A DNA stretch of 49,351 bases from Phycisphaerales bacterium (lineage in GTDB: Bacteria > Planctomycetota > Phycisphaerae > Phycisphaerales > SM1A02): contig SIAR01000017.1 in NCBI GenBank assembly GCA_009691705.1, positions 1 through 49,351 on the forward strand, read 5' to 3'. How positions within the stretch are numbered: position 1 is the stretch's first letter; every line of letters starts with the position of its first letter. Made by a program: the position numbers and the translations under genes. The notes under the pieces are model-generated. The model saw only the letters and a list, made by a program, of their open reading frames with translations, did no database searches and had not been told where the DNA came from. Below are positions 8,082 through 15,688 of the stretch, piece by piece.

Positions 8082-8108
8082 AAAAACCGTCGGGCTCAGG
8101 CCCAACGG
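8082..8108 (-). terminator. Intrinsic terminator in the leader of the small peptide gene (possible attenuator)
   Basis: On the minus strand CCGTTGGGC (8108-8100), loop CTGA, and GCCCGACGG (8095-8087) form a strong stem with one G-U pair, followed by TTTTT (8086-8082). The start codon of the peptide gene is only 17 bases further on, with its ribosome site between. No minus-strand gene lies upstream before the thiolase gene on the other strand. It therefore either ends a short untranslated RNA or controls the peptide gene by attenuation. Confidence 0.7.
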
Positions 8109-8249
8109 TCAGATTTGCACTTGAAGAGGTCGCACGTTGCGTCCTCACCCCCACTCTACGACGAAGATTGTGGTGCGGTTCAGATGAATTCGCGAGACCG
8201 TTTCTGATTCGCAAACGCGCCTGCGCGAGATCTGTACTCTCAGCAGACC

Positions 8250-9425
8250 ATGTCACAACCAGTCATCATCGCAGCGCGCCGCACCCCCGTTGGAAAATTT
8301 CAAGGATCCCTTGCGCGTGTTCCAGCGCCCCAGCTCGGGGCATATGCAATCTCGGCAGTGCTCGCAGATGTGCCAGGCGCAGCGACTGTGATCGATGAGT
8401 GCGTCATGGGCTGCGTTCTGCAAGCCGGTCTTGGACAGAATCCCGCCCGCCAAGCTGGGATTCGCGGTGGACTTTCAGATTCACTGAGTGCAGTCACCGT
8501 CAACAAAGTGTGTGGTTCAGGATTGCATGCCGTGATGATGGCCGCGCAGTCGATTCGCAGCGCGGATAACCGCGTCGTCGTGGCGGGAGGAATGGAAAAC
8601 ATGGACCTCGCCCCGCACCTAAGCGCCGTGCGCGCTGGGGTGCGATTTGGCAAGTTCGAATCGCAAGATCACATGGAGCACGATGGCCTGCGCTGCCCAT
8701 TTGAAAACTGGGGAATGGGCCTCGCCGCCGAACACATCGCCAACGCGCACGGCATTTCGCGCCAAGAGCAAGACCGTTTTAGCGCGCAGAGTCACGCTCG
8801 CGCCGCCACTGCCACACGCGAGGGATGGTTTCGCAGCGAGATCATCCCGCTGACGGCTGAGCAGATCAAGCAGAAGGTGGCCTTTGAGGCAGATGAAGGA
8901 TTCCGCGGCGATTGCACGATTGAAGGACTCTCCAAACTCAAACCAGCGTTCAAGCCCGACGGATCGGTCACTGCAGCCAACGCCAGTCAGATTTCAGATG
9001 GCGCCGCTGCGGTCATCGTTGCGTCAGCTGAGGCAGCCAAGCAACTCGCCGCACCGGTGCTGGCCCGCATCGTGGCATCAAACACGGTCGGCGTTGCGCC
9101 CAAAGAACTCTTCTTCGCTCCGGCGCTGGGCATCGAGAAGATTCTCAAAGACAACGCGCTCACGGTCGCCGACATCGACCTCTTTGAAATCAATGAGGCC
9201 TTCGCCGCACAAGTGCTTTGCAACACCAAGTACCTCAAGATCTCCGAAGACAAACTGAATATCGGCGGCGGCGGCATTGCACTGGGTCACCCCATCGGTG
9301 CGAGTGGCGCGCGCGTACTGGTGACACTCATCCACCACCTCATTCGCACCAACGGACGGCGTGGAATCTGCAGCCTCTGTCTCGGCGGAGGAAACGCAGT
9401 GACCATGTTGATCGAGCGGGGTTGA
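8250..9425 (+). CDS. Acetyl-CoA acetyltransferase (thiolase)
   Basis: This is a 391-residue thiolase of the biosynthetic acetoacetyl-CoA type, which condenses two acetyl-CoA or runs the reverse cleavage, in the cytoplasm. The acylated cysteine is Cys88 in [12 protein letters not shown]. The other catalytic residues are in [16 protein letters not shown] (His347) and CLGGGNAV (Cys377), and the EINEAFAAQ motif is present, all at normal spacing. The start [17 protein letters not shown] fits the family exactly. The 3' end carries a 14-bp tandem duplication that spans the stop codon. No partner genes for fatty-acid breakdown, polyhydroxybutyrate or the mevalonate route lie beside it, so the pathway cannot be named from context. 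The upstream region has no clear Shine-Dalgarno sequence. Confidence 0.93.
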   Translation: MSQPVIIAARRTPVGKFQGSLARVPAPQLGAYAISAVLADVPGAATVIDECVMGCVLQAGLGQNPARQAGIRGGLSDSLSAVTVNKVCGSGLHAVMMAAQSIRSADNRVVVAGGMENMDLAPHLSAVRAGVRFGKFESQDHMEHDGLRCPFENWGMGLAAEHIANAHGISRQEQDRFSAQSHARAATATREGWFRSEIIPLTAEQIKQKVAFEADEGFRGDCTIEGLSKLKPAFKPDGSVTAANASQISDGAAAVIVASAEAAKQLAAPVLARIVASNTVGVAPKELFFAPALGIEKILKDNALTVADIDLFEINEAFAAQVLCNTKYLKISEDKLNIGGGGIALGHPIGASGARVLVTLIHHLIRTNGRRGICSLCLGGGNAVTMLIERG

Positions 9426-9435
9426 TCGAGCGGGG
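9408..9435 (+). repeat. 14-bp tandem duplication across the thiolase stop codon
   Basis: TTGATCGAGCGGGG is present twice head to tail (9408-9421 and 9422-9435), and the TGA stop lies in the second copy. A short hairpin GGGGT-TGAG-ACCCC (9432-9445) overlaps its end. The copies are identical. Confidence 0.85.
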
Positions 9436-9451
9436 TTGAGACCCCAATAGG

Positions 9452-9844
9452 TCACCCACTGCTCGCGGCAGAGTCTTGCTCGCCTGAGTCTGACTCGATG
9501 CTTGCGGCCTCTCCCGACGCCCTTTTCGCGGCGTAGCGGCGAAGCCAAGTCTCCCAACTCTTTCCCGCGGCGGTATCCCGTCCCGAGAAGGCAAGGCTCT
9601 CAATGTCGCTGTACTTCACGACGAGCCGATCCTCGCTCGTTGCAGTCAAGACGCGCACCCATGAGCTCTCGAGTGACTCCCCCTCGCGAATATCAAAAAC
9701 GTATCCATCGATGCGGCGACCATCTTTGGTAGAGATCGTGACGTCGCCTCTGTAGCCAAAGGCCTCGTTCAGGGCAGACTTGAGCGCCTGCGCGTCATCT
9801 GCCGTAACTGAATGTCCCTGAAGAAGTGCGGTCGGGGCGGTCAC
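9452..9844 (-). CDS. Conserved-looking hypothetical protein
   Basis: A 130-residue soluble protein with no signal peptide. It starts at a GTG (9844) that overlaps the stop of the upstream gene as GTGA and is preceded by AAGGAG inside that gene. This is typical translational coupling. The middle, VTISTKDGRRIDGYVFDI then RLVVKYSDIESLAFSGRDTA, reads like a small beta-barrel fold of the Sm or SH3 type. That is only an impression from strand alternation. A KSWETWLRRYAAKRA helix and an acidic Ser/Glu tail follow. I do not recognise a family and assign no function. It is convergent with the thiolase and forms a two-gene unit with the 82-residue protein upstream, divergent from galE. Confidence 0.7.
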   Translation of the reverse strand: MTAPTALLQGHSVTADDAQALKSALNEAFGYRGDVTISTKDGRRIDGYVFDIREGESLESSWVRVLTATSEDRLVVKYSDIESLAFSGRDTAAGKSWETWLRRYAAKRASGEAASIESDSGEQDSAASSG

Positions 9845-10089
9845 TTCGGCTCTCCTTCGATTTGGCGGATCATTGCCGCGACTTCGACCGCGGCGCGGGC
9901 CAGGCTGTTGCTGCCGCGCACAGATTCGATCGCATCGGTGCGCCCTTGCGCGGATATCTGATCTGAAACGTCCTGCGAACTTGCGCGCAAGATGACTTCG
10001 GTCAACTGCGCTGCGCGAAGCAAATCTGCGCGAACCACACTCGCCTTCGAACGTTCAATTGTCGGAGTCTCACCCCTCAAATCAGTCAT
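9841..10089 (-). CDS. Small hypothetical protein coupled to the following gene
   Basis: An 82-residue, mostly helical, charged protein (MTDLRGETPTIERSK onward, ending AAMIRQIEGEPK). The ATG at 10089 is used because the same frame continued to 10476 would overlap galE by more than 300 bases on the other strand. No strong ribosome site is visible, so the mRNA may have a very short leader. Its last four bases overlap the start of the 130-residue gene, so the two are probably translated together. No membrane segment, cysteine or known motif is seen. Function unknown. Confidence 0.6.
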   Translation of the reverse strand: MTDLRGETPTIERSKASVVRADLLRAAQLTEVILRASSQDVSDQISAQGRTDAIESVRGSNSLARAAVEVAAMIRQIEGEPK

Positions 10090-10152
10090 CACGCCATTGT
10101 TACAAATCACCCCCAACCATGCAAGCCGATTCTCACTGACTACCCTTCCACC

Positions 10153-11217
10153 ATGCGAAATGAACCATTTCGGAGGGTTTTGGTCACTGGGGGCGCGGGA
10201 TACATCGGCTCGCACATGGTCTTGCTGCTCGCGCAAAGCGGGTATGAAGTCACAGTTGTTGATGACTGTTCTTGCGGCCACCGCGCCGCGATTGAAGCGG
10301 TGCAGCGCGCTGTGCCAGAAGCGTCGATCCACTTTGAAGAGTGTTCGCTGCATGATGTAGCGCGCATCGGCGGTCTGCTCGCAGCCCGACGCATCTATGC
10401 GGTGATCCACTTCGCCGCTCGCGCCTCGATCGCCGAATCGTTCGTGCTTCGCGAGGCGTACTGGAAGAACAATCATGACGGCACCCTCGCGCTCCTTGCA
10501 GCGATGCGCGCCGCCGCTGTGCGCCGACTCATATTCAGTTCGACTTGCGCAACGTACGGAGTCGCCACCAATGCATCGCTACCCATCGCTGAGTCGTGCG
10601 CGCAGCAGCCGGTCAATCCATATGGAGAGTCAAAGCTCGCAGCAGAGCGGGCGATCACTGCTCACCACCGCGCGGCGCTCGCCGAAACGAGCGCATTTTC
10701 GTATGCGACTCTTCGCTACTTCAATGTGGTTGGAAGTGATCCACTTGGACGCATTGGTGAGGCGCACGACCCTGAACACCACCTTGTTCCTTCATGCTTA
10801 CTCGCGGCACTTGGGCGAAGGGGTCCAGTGGAAATTTTTGGATCGGACTATCCCACCGAAGATGGCACCTGCATCCGTGACTATGTGGACGTGCACGATG
10901 TCTGCACCGCGCACCTCGCCGCGCTGAACCGCCTCAACGAAAGTGCGGCATTCATATTCAACATCGGCAGTGGTCGAGGGACATCAGTGCGCGAAGTCGT
11001 GGCGGCATGTGGTCGGGTCGCGGCGCGCGCGATTCCTACGCTGCCCGCCCCTCGTCGGGCGGGCGATCCACCTATTTTGATCGCCGATGCCGCAGAAATC
11101 AGCAGAGTTTGGGGATGGACCCCCGCGACCGTGCGACTCGACGAATCGATCGCCAATGTCTGGCGGTGGTTGAGTGCGCATCCCAACGGATACGCAACGA
11201 TCAGAAGGGAAAGCTGA
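10153..11217 (+). CDS. galE: UDP-glucose 4-epimerase
   Basis: A 354-residue extended short-chain dehydrogenase that interconverts UDP-glucose and UDP-galactose in the cytoplasm, supplying galactose for LPS and other glycans. It shows the NAD-binding TGGAGYIGSH (12-21), the acidic end of beta-2 (VVDD), the FSSTCATYG strand with the catalytic Ser/Thr (about 130-131), the YxxxK pair in NPYGESK (Tyr157, Lys161), RYFNVVGSDP, and DGTCIRDYVDVHD near the C-terminal substrate site. Length and order match GalE, and no other epimerase subfamily fits better. It is divergent from the two unknown genes before it. Its last 17 bases overlap, tail to tail, with the PagL-like gene. Confidence 0.92.
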   Translation: MRNEPFRRVLVTGGAGYIGSHMVLLLAQSGYEVTVVDDCSCGHRAAIEAVQRAVPEASIHFEECSLHDVARIGGLLAARRIYAVIHFAARASIAESFVLREAYWKNNHDGTLALLAAMRAAAVRRLIFSSTCATYGVATNASLPIAESCAQQPVNPYGESKLAAERAITAHHRAALAETSAFSYATLRYFNVVGSDPLGRIGEAHDPEHHLVPSCLLAALGRRGPVEIFGSDYPTEDGTCIRDYVDVHDVCTAHLAALNRLNESAAFIFNIGSGRGTSVREVVAACGRVAARAIPTLPAPRRAGDPPILIADAAEISRVWGWTPATVRLDESIANVWRWLSAHPNGYATIRRES

Positions 11218-11869
11218 TCATGACATATCCAAGCACGCTGTTGCGTCCGGGATTGGTCGCACCAGTGTTCGCATTCGAGATGTGGTACCAGCGCATGCCA
11301 ACCATCAGTCGAACATCGGGTGCGACTTCGAATGAGACTCCACCCCCTGCTTGCGGTGTGAAGTTGAATGATGTGCCACCCGCTGGAGTCGGCTGCGTCG
11401 TTCCCAGAATTCCGCTGCCTGCGTCGGCATAGAGTGACCAGGTTGGCGTCGCATAGAAATGCCAGCGAAAGAGCAGTGATCCACCTAGCCCCCACGCATT
11501 GCCACCGGGCTGCGAGAAACCATCCACATCGATTTGCAAATCGATCGAAAGATCGTCGATCGCAAACCAACTGAGGCTCGCTCCGAACTGGCCTTGTTGA
11601 GCTGCATCGGCGTCGTTGGCATATCCACCGAGCAGTTGCCATCTGCACGATCCCTCGGCACCAAATCGCGCGGGTGTCGGGGCGAGCGCCGCAAGAAGTG
11701 GATCGCTCGGTGCACTCGCCAGTTCACTCGCCGGTGCACTGGTCAGTTGCACTCCCGAATCGATGACTGATGGATCAAAGCGCACGTCACTGGCAGATGC
11801 CAACGCGCTCGCGCAAAGCACCAGGGTGCAACCCATCGCATTCGTTTTCTTTCTCATGCCATCTCTCAT
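11201..11869 (-). CDS. PagL-like lipid A 3-O-deacylase (acyloxyacyl hydrolase family), outer membrane
   Basis: A 222-residue exported protein with an N-terminal signal (LVLCASALASA) and then about eight amphipathic strands typical of a small beta barrel, ending in aromatic F (SFPF). The signature near the C-terminus, MRWYHISNANTGATNPG, matches the PagL family catalytic His-x-Ser (His196, Ser198). Where P. aeruginosa PagL has its third catalytic residue (Glu), this protein has an NPGRN segment, as I recall for many family members. Such enzymes clip an acyl chain from lipid A in the outer membrane. Two starts are possible, 11869 or 11857 (MRKKTN); neither has a strong ribosome site. The leader carries a powerful intrinsic terminator (11891-11930). 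It fits with the lptB, lptF and lptG genes elsewhere in the window. Confidence 0.78.
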   Translation of the reverse strand: MRDGMRKKTNAMGCTLVLCASALASASDVRFDPSVIDSGVQLTSAPASELASAPSDPLLAALAPTPARFGAEGSCRWQLLGGYANDADAAQQGQFGASLSWFAIDDLSIDLQIDVDGFSQPGGNAWGLGGSLLFRWHFYATPTWSLYADAGSGILGTTQPTPAGGTSFNFTPQAGGGVSFEVAPDVRLMVGMRWYHISNANTGATNPGRNSVLGYVMISFPF

Positions 11870-11890
11870 TTGAATGGAGGCTACAAAAAC

Positions 11891-11930
11891 AAAAAAAAGC
11901 CGTTCGATCGCTCCGACACGATCGAACGGC
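11891..11930 (-). terminator. Strong intrinsic terminator in the leader of the pagL-like gene (possible attenuator)
   Basis: On the minus strand GCCGTTCGATCG (11930-11919) pairs perfectly with CGATCGAACGGC (11910-11899) over 12 base pairs, loop of 8, followed by eight T (11898-11891). The gene's ATG lies 21 bases further on. The only gene upstream is the Nudix gene, which is on the other strand. The signal therefore ends a short leader RNA or a small RNA, or acts as a switch in the leader. Confidence 0.8.
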
Positions 11931-11982
11931 GTTGATCACAACTCCCATGGGAAGCTGCAAAGAAGGCTGAGGGGTTGAACAC

Positions 11983-12010
11983 AGTATCGTGATCGAGCGG
12001 CGGCGGTCAA
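11983..12010 (-). promoter_or_regulatory. Possible promoter for the pagL-like leader
   Basis: On the minus strand TTGACC (12010-12005) and GATACT (11988-11983) are spaced by 16 bases and resemble -35 and -10 boxes (5/6 and 4/6 matches). Transcription from here would give a leader of about 50 bases before the terminator stem. This is weak evidence from base composition alone. Confidence 0.25.
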
Positions 12011-12064
12011 TGGCTAAGAACAATCTTTTTTCTGCCGCAGTAACCCGTTGATAATCTAGTACTT

Positions 12065-12568
12065 ATGAGCGAATCCCCAATCCAAAGCCGCCCAGACCAC
12101 CCGAATTGCCCCCGACCCAGCTTTGGGAGTGTTCGGGTAGCGCTGACTGCGCTTTTTCGGCACTTTTCAGGGCGAATCGAAGTGCTTGTGGCACTGCGAC
12201 ACGCTGATGCAGAAATTCTCGCCCGCACGTGGGAGATTCCAGGCGGCAAGATCGAAGATGGTGAATCGCCGCTGAACGCTGCCGCGCGCGAACTGCTCGA
12301 AGAATTGCGAGTCGACTGCCGTGACCCCTCGTGTGATTGGATTCCTCTGGGCGAACTCGATCCCCCTGCTCCCCATGACCGCCCCGCTCCAAAGTTCTAT
12401 CTCTTCGCGGTCGAGTTGCCCAGTGGTGCAACTCCACGCGCCGCAGCGGCACAAGCGATTGCGTGGGTCGATCTCAAGACGCTGCGCGCAATGCACTGGC
12501 CTGCCACGAACACCGCCGTCATCGCGACTCTCGCGCGTGCACTCGGTGAACTCGCTGATCGGTCGTGA
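12065..12568 (+). CDS. Nudix hydrolase, MutT-like (8-oxo-dGTPase type)
   Basis: A 167-residue cytosolic pyrophosphatase. The Nudix box is complete: Gly61, five residues, Glu67, seven residues, then Arg75-Glu76-Leu-Leu-Glu79-Glu80-Leu. It is preceded by WEIPGGKIEDGESPL, the usual MutT-type context, and followed by a PKFYLFAVEL strand and a WVDLKTL segment, as in MutT proteins that sanitise 8-oxo-dGTP. The exact substrate cannot be told from sequence. A GATAAT at 12050-12055 lies only ten bases before the ATG, so the mRNA may be leaderless or nearly so. It is divergent from the pagL-like gene and convergent with the PEGA lipoprotein. Confidence 0.85.
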   Translation: MSESPIQSRPDHPNCPRPSFGSVRVALTALFRHFSGRIEVLVALRHADAEILARTWEIPGGKIEDGESPLNAAARELLEELRVDCRDPSCDWIPLGELDPPAPHDRPAPKFYLFAVELPSGATPRAAAAQAIAWVDLKTLRAMHWPATNTAVIATLARALGELADRS

Positions 12569-12577
12569 TTCGCGCGA

Positions 12578-13156
12578 CTATGGACTCGGTGGCGGCGTAC
12601 CAGGCGCTTCACCAGGAACATCGCTAGGCAGATCGGTCGGCGGCACTGGCACGGCAGCAGAACCCTTTGGTGGAAGCGCACCCTGATTGGCCGACTCTGC
12701 AGTTGGCGGCAGTGTCGATTGCGTCACCTCACCACGCTCGGCTGGTGTGAGCAGCGGCTGCGTGTTCACACTCGCCCGCAGTGCCCGCGCCCGCTCCAAC
12801 AACTCGAGGTGTGAATCGTTCGAGACAATGAGATCGAAGTGCCAAGCCACCCGACTTTCAAGCGAAACAGGCGCCATTTCAGCAACGAGATCGGCCCCGA
12901 TGAAATCCCAGATAGGAGCCGATGCCGTGCCACTGCCGACGACCGACTCATATCCATCACGCTTGAGCCTGACGTCATACTCACCGTAAAACAGAAACTC
13001 GATTTCGCATGGAGTGCGCCCGATTTCGCGGTCGTTCACATAGACCAGCGCATCGGATGGCGTTGATGTGATCGCAATCGTGCGCCGCACGCAACCGACA
13101 TTCGCAGTCGCGAGCATTCCGATGACCAGTGAGAGGATCCATCGCGTGGTGCGCAT
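12578..13156 (-). CDS. PEGA-domain lipoprotein
   Basis: A 192-residue protein with a lipoprotein signal: MRTTRWILSLVIG and the lipobox ANVGC (acylated Cys22). The mature part begins with a PEGA-type repeat, ITSTPSDALVYVNDREIG followed by TPCEIEFLFYGEYDVRLKRDGYE, a surface or periplasmic beta domain common in planctomycetes. The C-terminal 60 residues are rich in Pro, Ala and Ser (PVPPTDLPSDVPGE, ending TPPPSP) and are probably unstructured. It should be anchored in a membrane on the periplasmic side. The role is unknown. It is divergent from lptB, with only 34 bases between start codons, which may hint at a shared promoter region and a link to the outer envelope. Confidence 0.82.
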   Translation of the reverse strand: MRTTRWILSLVIGMLATANVGCVRRTIAITSTPSDALVYVNDREIGRTPCEIEFLFYGEYDVRLKRDGYESVVGSGTASAPIWDFIGADLVAEMAPVSLESRVAWHFDLIVSNDSHLELLERARALRASVNTQPLLTPAERGEVTQSTLPPTAESANQGALPPKGSAAVPVPPTDLPSDVPGEAPGTPPPSP

Positions 13157-13190
13157 AGGCAGCGAGTCTATCGCCCCCTACACTCGCAAT

Positions 13191-13925
13191 GTGGCATTGC
13201 TTGAAGCACATGGACTCGTCAAGAGTTACAACAGTCGGCGCGTCGTCGACGACGTGACTTTTTCAGTCGACGCCGGCGAAATCGTTGGACTCTTGGGACG
13301 AAATGGCGCTGGCAAAACGACCAGTTTTCGCATGACCATCGGCATGATCACCCCCGAGGCTGGACGGGTGCTCTTCTGTGGAAAAGATGTCACAACGATG
13401 CCGATGTATCAGCACGCGCGGGCGGGAATGGGATATCTCTCGCAAGAACCGAGCGTCTTTGCGCGCCTCTCGGTCGAAGAGAACCTGATGGCGATCCTGC
13501 AAACGCAGCGACTCTCGCGCGCACAGCAACGCACCTCCTGCAATGACCTGCTCAAACAGTTTGGACTCGAACACAAGCGCAGTGAACAGGCCCGCACCTG
13601 CTCTGGCGGTGAGAGACGCCGCCTAGAGATCGCTCGGTCGCTCATCACCAAACCCCGCCTGATTCTGCTCGATGAGCCCTTCGCTGCGGTCGATCCTCAT
13701 ACCGTCGAAGAGTTACAGGCCGAAGTGCGTCGCCTTGCTGATCAAGGCATCGCGATTCTGGTCACCGACCACAACGTGCAACAAACCCTTCGCATCTGCA
13801 CCCGCGCCTACATCATTCACGAGGGGAAGAATCTGCGCGAAGGCGATCCCAAATCGATCATCAATGATCCGATGGTGCGTGACGCCTACCTCGCTTCTAC
13901 GTTTCGCGGCGACGAATTCGGTTGA
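13191..13925 (+). CDS. lptB: LPS export ABC transporter ATP-binding protein
   Basis: A 244-residue ATPase that powers LPS extraction by LptF and LptG at the inner membrane. Walker A is GRNGAGKT (36-43), Walker B LILLDEP (Asp161, Glu162), the switch His is His194 in VTDHNVQQTL, and RAYIIHEGK follows as in LptB. The signature motif reads CSGGERRR (137-144), with Cys in place of the usual Leu of LSGGE. The frame is open further upstream (to 13068), but the GTG at 13191 gives MALLEAHGLVKSYN, the normal LptB beginning. It also avoids overlap with the divergent lipoprotein gene. There is no clear ribosome site. Its membrane partners are encoded at 30775-33545. The stop directly abuts the stop of the convergent CBS gene. 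Confidence 0.9.
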   Translation: MALLEAHGLVKSYNSRRVVDDVTFSVDAGEIVGLLGRNGAGKTTSFRMTIGMITPEAGRVLFCGKDVTTMPMYQHARAGMGYLSQEPSVFARLSVEENLMAILQTQRLSRAQQRTSCNDLLKQFGLEHKRSEQARTCSGGERRRLEIARSLITKPRLILLDEPFAAVDPHTVEELQAEVRRLADQGIAILVTDHNVQQTLRICTRAYIIHEGKNLREGDPKSIINDPMVRDAYLASTFRGDEFG

Positions 13926-15215
13926 TCAACGCGCGCAGTTGGGGGCGGCGCCGACGTTCGGCAAAAAGTCGATGCGAATCTTTGCGATGCGCACGGCGTT
14001 GGCACTGACGACGGTGAAGCGTGCGCCGCACTGGGTGAACATCTCATCAGCAACTGGAATGCGCCCGAAGTGCATCAGGACGAACCCTGCGACGGTATCG
14101 AAATCACCATCGGTTGGAATCTCAAGTTCTGTGGCGGCAAGAAGGTCGACCAGTGGAAAGCGTCCATCGACCTCCCATCCTGTCGCCGGTGATCCTGTGA
14201 GTTGTGGTTCGACATCTGTCGAAGGTTCATGTTCGTCGTAGATCTCCCCGACAATTTCTTCGAGCACATCTTCGATCGTGATGAGTCCGGCGGTTCCACC
14301 AAACTCATCGACCACCATGGCGAGATGAACTTCACTGCGCTGAAACTCGAGAAGCAAGTCGCGCACCGGCTTGGTCTCAGGAACGCGCGGCGGACTGCGC
14401 AACAATGGCTTCAACTGAAATCCATCCGAGGACTGACCGAGGTAGCGCACGAGATCCTTGACATACAGGATGCCAACGATCTGATCGAGGTTTTCTTGAA
14501 AGACGGGAATGCGCGAGTGTCCCGCGGTCACGATGAATGCTCGAATGACTGCGAGGTCATCGGTGTATCCAATGCCTTCGATATGGGTGCGAGGCGTCAT
14601 CACCTCTGAGACAACGGTTTCTCGAAACTCAACCGTGTTCTGCAGAATGCGCGCCGAGAGTGGATCGATTCCGCCAGAGCGCGCCGAGTCTTCGATGGTG
14701 TGCAGCAGGTCTTGTTCGACCGCGACGTGCGTTGGCACAGCCCCGATGAGACGTCGCACCCCCTCATCGGTCAATTCACCCACCCACAGAATTGGACGAG
14801 TCAGCCAGTAGAACAGGCGAAGAATTGGATAGGTGTTCACGATCAGCGCAACGCCGCCATGGCGGGCGATTGCTGCCGCGATCACGCTGGTGATGAACCA
14901 CACGAGAATTCCTGCGATCGCCAAGGCGCTGAGTACTGAGGTCCAGGTGAATGGCGCTGCGACTGATTCGTCGTGAAACAGAAAGAGCACAACGAGCATG
15001 CACGAGAGGCGACCGAAGGTTCGAAAGAACGCGACTGCGTTTTCCAGTCGTCGCGTGTGGGCGAGAGTCCAGAGGGCGACGTGCGGGCGATCGTGAGCGT
15101 CGCAGCGCTGTTCGATGGCCGAGGGACTCACCTGCGCAAGAGCCGTATTGAGCGCCGAAAGAAACATCGTGACGAGCAGGAGTGCGGCGAGCGTGATGAG
15201 AAGTGCTGCCGTCAT
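13926..15215 (-). CDS. CNNM/CorC/HlyC-type membrane protein with CBS domains
   Basis: A 429-residue protein of the hemolysin-C/CorC family, linked to magnesium and cobalt efflux in some members. The N-terminal third has about four hydrophobic segments (MTAALLITLAALLLVTMFLS, LSCMLVVLFLF, SALAIAGILVWFITSVIAA) of a DUF21/CNNM domain. A CBS pair follows (VMTPRTHIEGI; SRIPVFQENLDQIVGILYVK; MVVDEFGGTAGLITIEDVLE), then a CorC_HlyC C-terminal domain (DGDFDTVAGFVLMHFGRIPV). The ATG at 15215 follows GGGAG and overlaps the ybeY stop by four bases. An upstream in-frame extension would run through ybeY and is rejected. The pairing with ybeY is common in bacteria (as with ybeX/corC). Confidence 0.9.
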   Translation of the reverse strand: MTAALLITLAALLLVTMFLSALNTALAQVSPSAIEQRCDAHDRPHVALWTLAHTRRLENAVAFFRTFGRLSCMLVVLFLFHDESVAAPFTWTSVLSALAIAGILVWFITSVIAAAIARHGGVALIVNTYPILRLFYWLTRPILWVGELTDEGVRRLIGAVPTHVAVEQDLLHTIEDSARSGGIDPLSARILQNTVEFRETVVSEVMTPRTHIEGIGYTDDLAVIRAFIVTAGHSRIPVFQENLDQIVGILYVKDLVRYLGQSSDGFQLKPLLRSPPRVPETKPVRDLLLEFQRSEVHLAMVVDEFGGTAGLITIEDVLEEIVGEIYDEHEPSTDVEPQLTGSPATGWEVDGRFPLVDLLAATELEIPTDGDFDTVAGFVLMHFGRIPVADEMFTQCGARFTVVSANAVRIAKIRIDFLPNVGAAPNCAR

Positions 15216-15688
15216 GGATTCTCCCTGTGGTGGGCGGATGCTGCCACCACTCCAATGGCGGCCAGAATGCGATCTTCTTGATCGTGCATTGCTTTGGCGG
15301 ATGGCGCGTCGTGGTCGCGAAGCCCCACCGCGTGCAACAATCCATGCAGGGCGTAGAGCGCAAGTTCTTGGTCGATGCCATGACCAAACTCGCCGCTGCA
15401 CCGCCGCGCTTCGTCGATGCACAACGCTAGGTCGACCGCGATGCCTCCCTCCTCATCGTTCGACACGAAGGTGAGTACATCGGTCGTTCCAACCACCTTT
15501 GAATGGGTCTCGTGCAAGCGCGACATTTCATCGTCGCGCACTATGCGAATCGAGATGCGCTTGAAGGCAGCGGTCGCTCCGCCCGCGGGCGGAAGCAATG
15601 GGATCATCTGCGTGATTCGGTCTATCAACCATTGCGCATCGAGTGCAATCGCACTGACAACATCAATGGATGGTTGGTTCGTGTTCAC
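15212..15688 (-). CDS. ybeY: Endoribonuclease YbeY (rRNA maturation and quality control)
   Basis: A 158-residue single-strand endoribonuclease acting in 16S rRNA 3' maturation and ribosome quality control. The core is recognisable: TTDVLTFVSNDEEGGIAVDLALC (the substrate strand, ending with the usual G-D/E-I-like segment) and the zinc motif HGLLHAVGLRDH (His115, His119, His126). The third His is six residues after the second where five is usual, because of an extra residue in GLRD. It overlaps nuoF upstream by four bases and the CBS gene downstream by four bases, so all three are probably translated in series. Confidence 0.88.
   Translation of the reverse strand: MNTNQPSIDVVSAIALDAQWLIDRITQMIPLLPPAGGATAAFKRISIRIVRDDEMSRLHETHSKVVGTTDVLTFVSNDEEGGIAVDLALCIDEARRCSGEFGHGIDQELALYALHGLLHAVGLRDHDAPSAKAMHDQEDRILAAIGVVAASAHHRENP

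Noticed and set aside
10090-10476. Upstream extension of the small hypothetical gene at 9841
   Set aside because: The extension would overlap more than 300 bases of galE on the opposite strand. The ATG at 10089 gives a gene that fits in the available space.
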